6,270 nt of DNA. It comes from Gemmatimonadota bacterium. Lineage in GTDB: Bacteria > Gemmatimonadota > Gemmatimonadetes > Gemmatimonadales > GWC2-71-9. The position numbers and the translations under genes are program-made. The stretch covers positions 1 through 6,270 of the forward strand of contig JANYAG010000326.1 in assembly GCA_025361465.1 (NCBI GenBank), read 5' to 3'. Positions 5,623-6,270 of this stretch are shown here, piece after piece; position 1 is the first letter of the stretch; each line of letters begins with the position of its first letter. Below the pieces are notes generated by a model. That model made no database searches. It had not been told where the DNA came from and saw nothing but the letters and a program-made list of their open reading frames with translations.

Positions 5623-6270
5623 TCAGTGCTTCTCCACGCGCGTGAACGCCTGGTCGAGCACCTCAAGGGCAAAATCGACATCATCGGCGGTGATGCACAT
5701 GGGCGGCTTGATGCGCAGGGTGTTGCCATCGAGCCCACCCTTGCCGATGAGCACACCCAGCTCGCGCGCCGCTTCCATCACGTCGGCGGTGGCCTGCTTG
5801 GCCGGCTCCTTGGTGGCGCGGTCAGTCACCAGCTCGACGCCGAGCATGAGGCCCATGCCGCGTACGTCGCCGATGATGGGGTGACTCGCCATCAGCTTCT
5901 GGAGGCCGGCCTTGAGGCGGCCACCGACCACCTTGCAGTTCCGCTGCAGTCCGTCCTGCTCGATCACGTCCAGCACGGCGAGGCCCGCGGCCATGCAGAC
6001 CGGGTTGCCGCCGAAGGTGTTGAAGTGCAGCCGCTGGGTCAGCGCCTGGGCAATCTCCATCCGCGTGGTCACCGCCGCGATCGGCACGCCGTTGCCAAGA
6101 CCCTTGGCCATGGTGACGAAGTCGGGGACGACACCGAAGTTCTCGAAGCCCCAGTAGTGATCGCCCGTGCGACCGAAACCGGTCTGCACTTCATCGGCGA
6201 TGCAGAGCCCGCCGTGTTCGCGCACGATCGCGTACGCTTCTCGCAGGTAGTTCGGCGCGCCGTGGGTTGC
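5623..6270 (-). CDS. Class-III PLP aminotransferase (AGXT2-like, beta-alanine/beta-aminoisobutyrate type), partial
   Basis: The last 215 residues are present; the frame stays open to the window edge, so roughly the N-terminal half is missing (family length is about 430-460). Residues are numbered within this fragment. Asp26 in LCIADEVQTGFGRTG contacts the PLP pyridine nitrogen. Lys56 in TMAKGLGNG is the Schiff-base lysine. HFNTFGGNPV (81-90) is the phosphate-binding loop region. The combination of DEVQTGFGRTG, HYWGFE and HFNTFGGNP is typical of alanine-glyoxylate aminotransferase 2-like enzymes, which also accept beta-alanine and beta-aminoisobutyrate. It would finish the pathway by moving the amino group to pyruvate or glyoxylate and yielding malonate or methylmalonate semialdehyde. 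It is the first gene of the operon that is visible. An ornithine- or 4-aminobutyrate-type specificity cannot be excluded from half a protein, but the dihydropyrimidinase 27 nt downstream supports the assignment. Confidence 0.88.
   Translation of the reverse strand, partial: ATHGAPNYLREAYAIVREHGGLCIADEVQTGFGRTGDHYWGFENFGVVPDFVTMAKGLGNGVPIAAVTTRMEIAQALTQRLHFNTFGGNPVCMAAGLAVLDVIEQDGLQRNCKVVGGRLKAGLQKLMASHPIIGDVRGMGLMLGVELVTDRATKEPAKQATADVMEAARELGVLIGKGGLDGNTLRIKPPMCITADDVDFALEVLDQAFTRVEKH

Overview
This window looks like chromosomal DNA from a high-GC, Gram-negative-type bacterium. A member of Gemmatimonadota or a similar soil lineage is the best guess. That guess rests on the secreted 6-bladed beta-propeller protein, a family that is abundant there, and on the GC-rich codon choice of the right-hand genes. 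No rRNA or other taxonomic marker is present, so the assignment is tentative.

Left part (1-1764, + strand) is a small envelope/secretion module. It holds the last 40 codons of a probable thioredoxin-fold protein, a 97-residue exported protein with six cysteines, a long intercistronic hairpin, a possible 8-codon leader ORF, and a 386-residue exported 6-bladed beta-propeller protein. None of these has an assignable biochemical function. The arrangement recalls the NVEALA-peptide/6-bladed-propeller pairs of Bacteroidota. It is the least understood part of the window.

Right part (1882-6270, - strand, read right to left) is a tightly packed catabolic operon. Its order is class-III aminotransferase (N-terminal half outside the window), dihydropyrimidinase, NCS1-family nucleobase/hydantoin-type permease, and nitrilase-superfamily beta-ureidopropionase. 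Junctions are 27 nt, a 4-nt ATGA overlap and 1 nt, so co-transcription and translational coupling are likely. Together the products fit the reductive pyrimidine pathway. The permease would import the base or hydropyrimidine, the dihydropyrimidinase would open the ring, the ureidopropionase would release beta-alanine or beta-aminoisobutyrate plus CO2 and ammonia, and the aminotransferase would convert the beta-amino acid to a semialdehyde. The first enzyme, dihydropyrimidine dehydrogenase, is not in the window and may lie to the right, upstream in the operon.

The two parts converge on a 117-nt spacer (1765-1881) that has only weak hairpins. No tRNA, rRNA, CRISPR array, insertion sequence or phage gene was seen.
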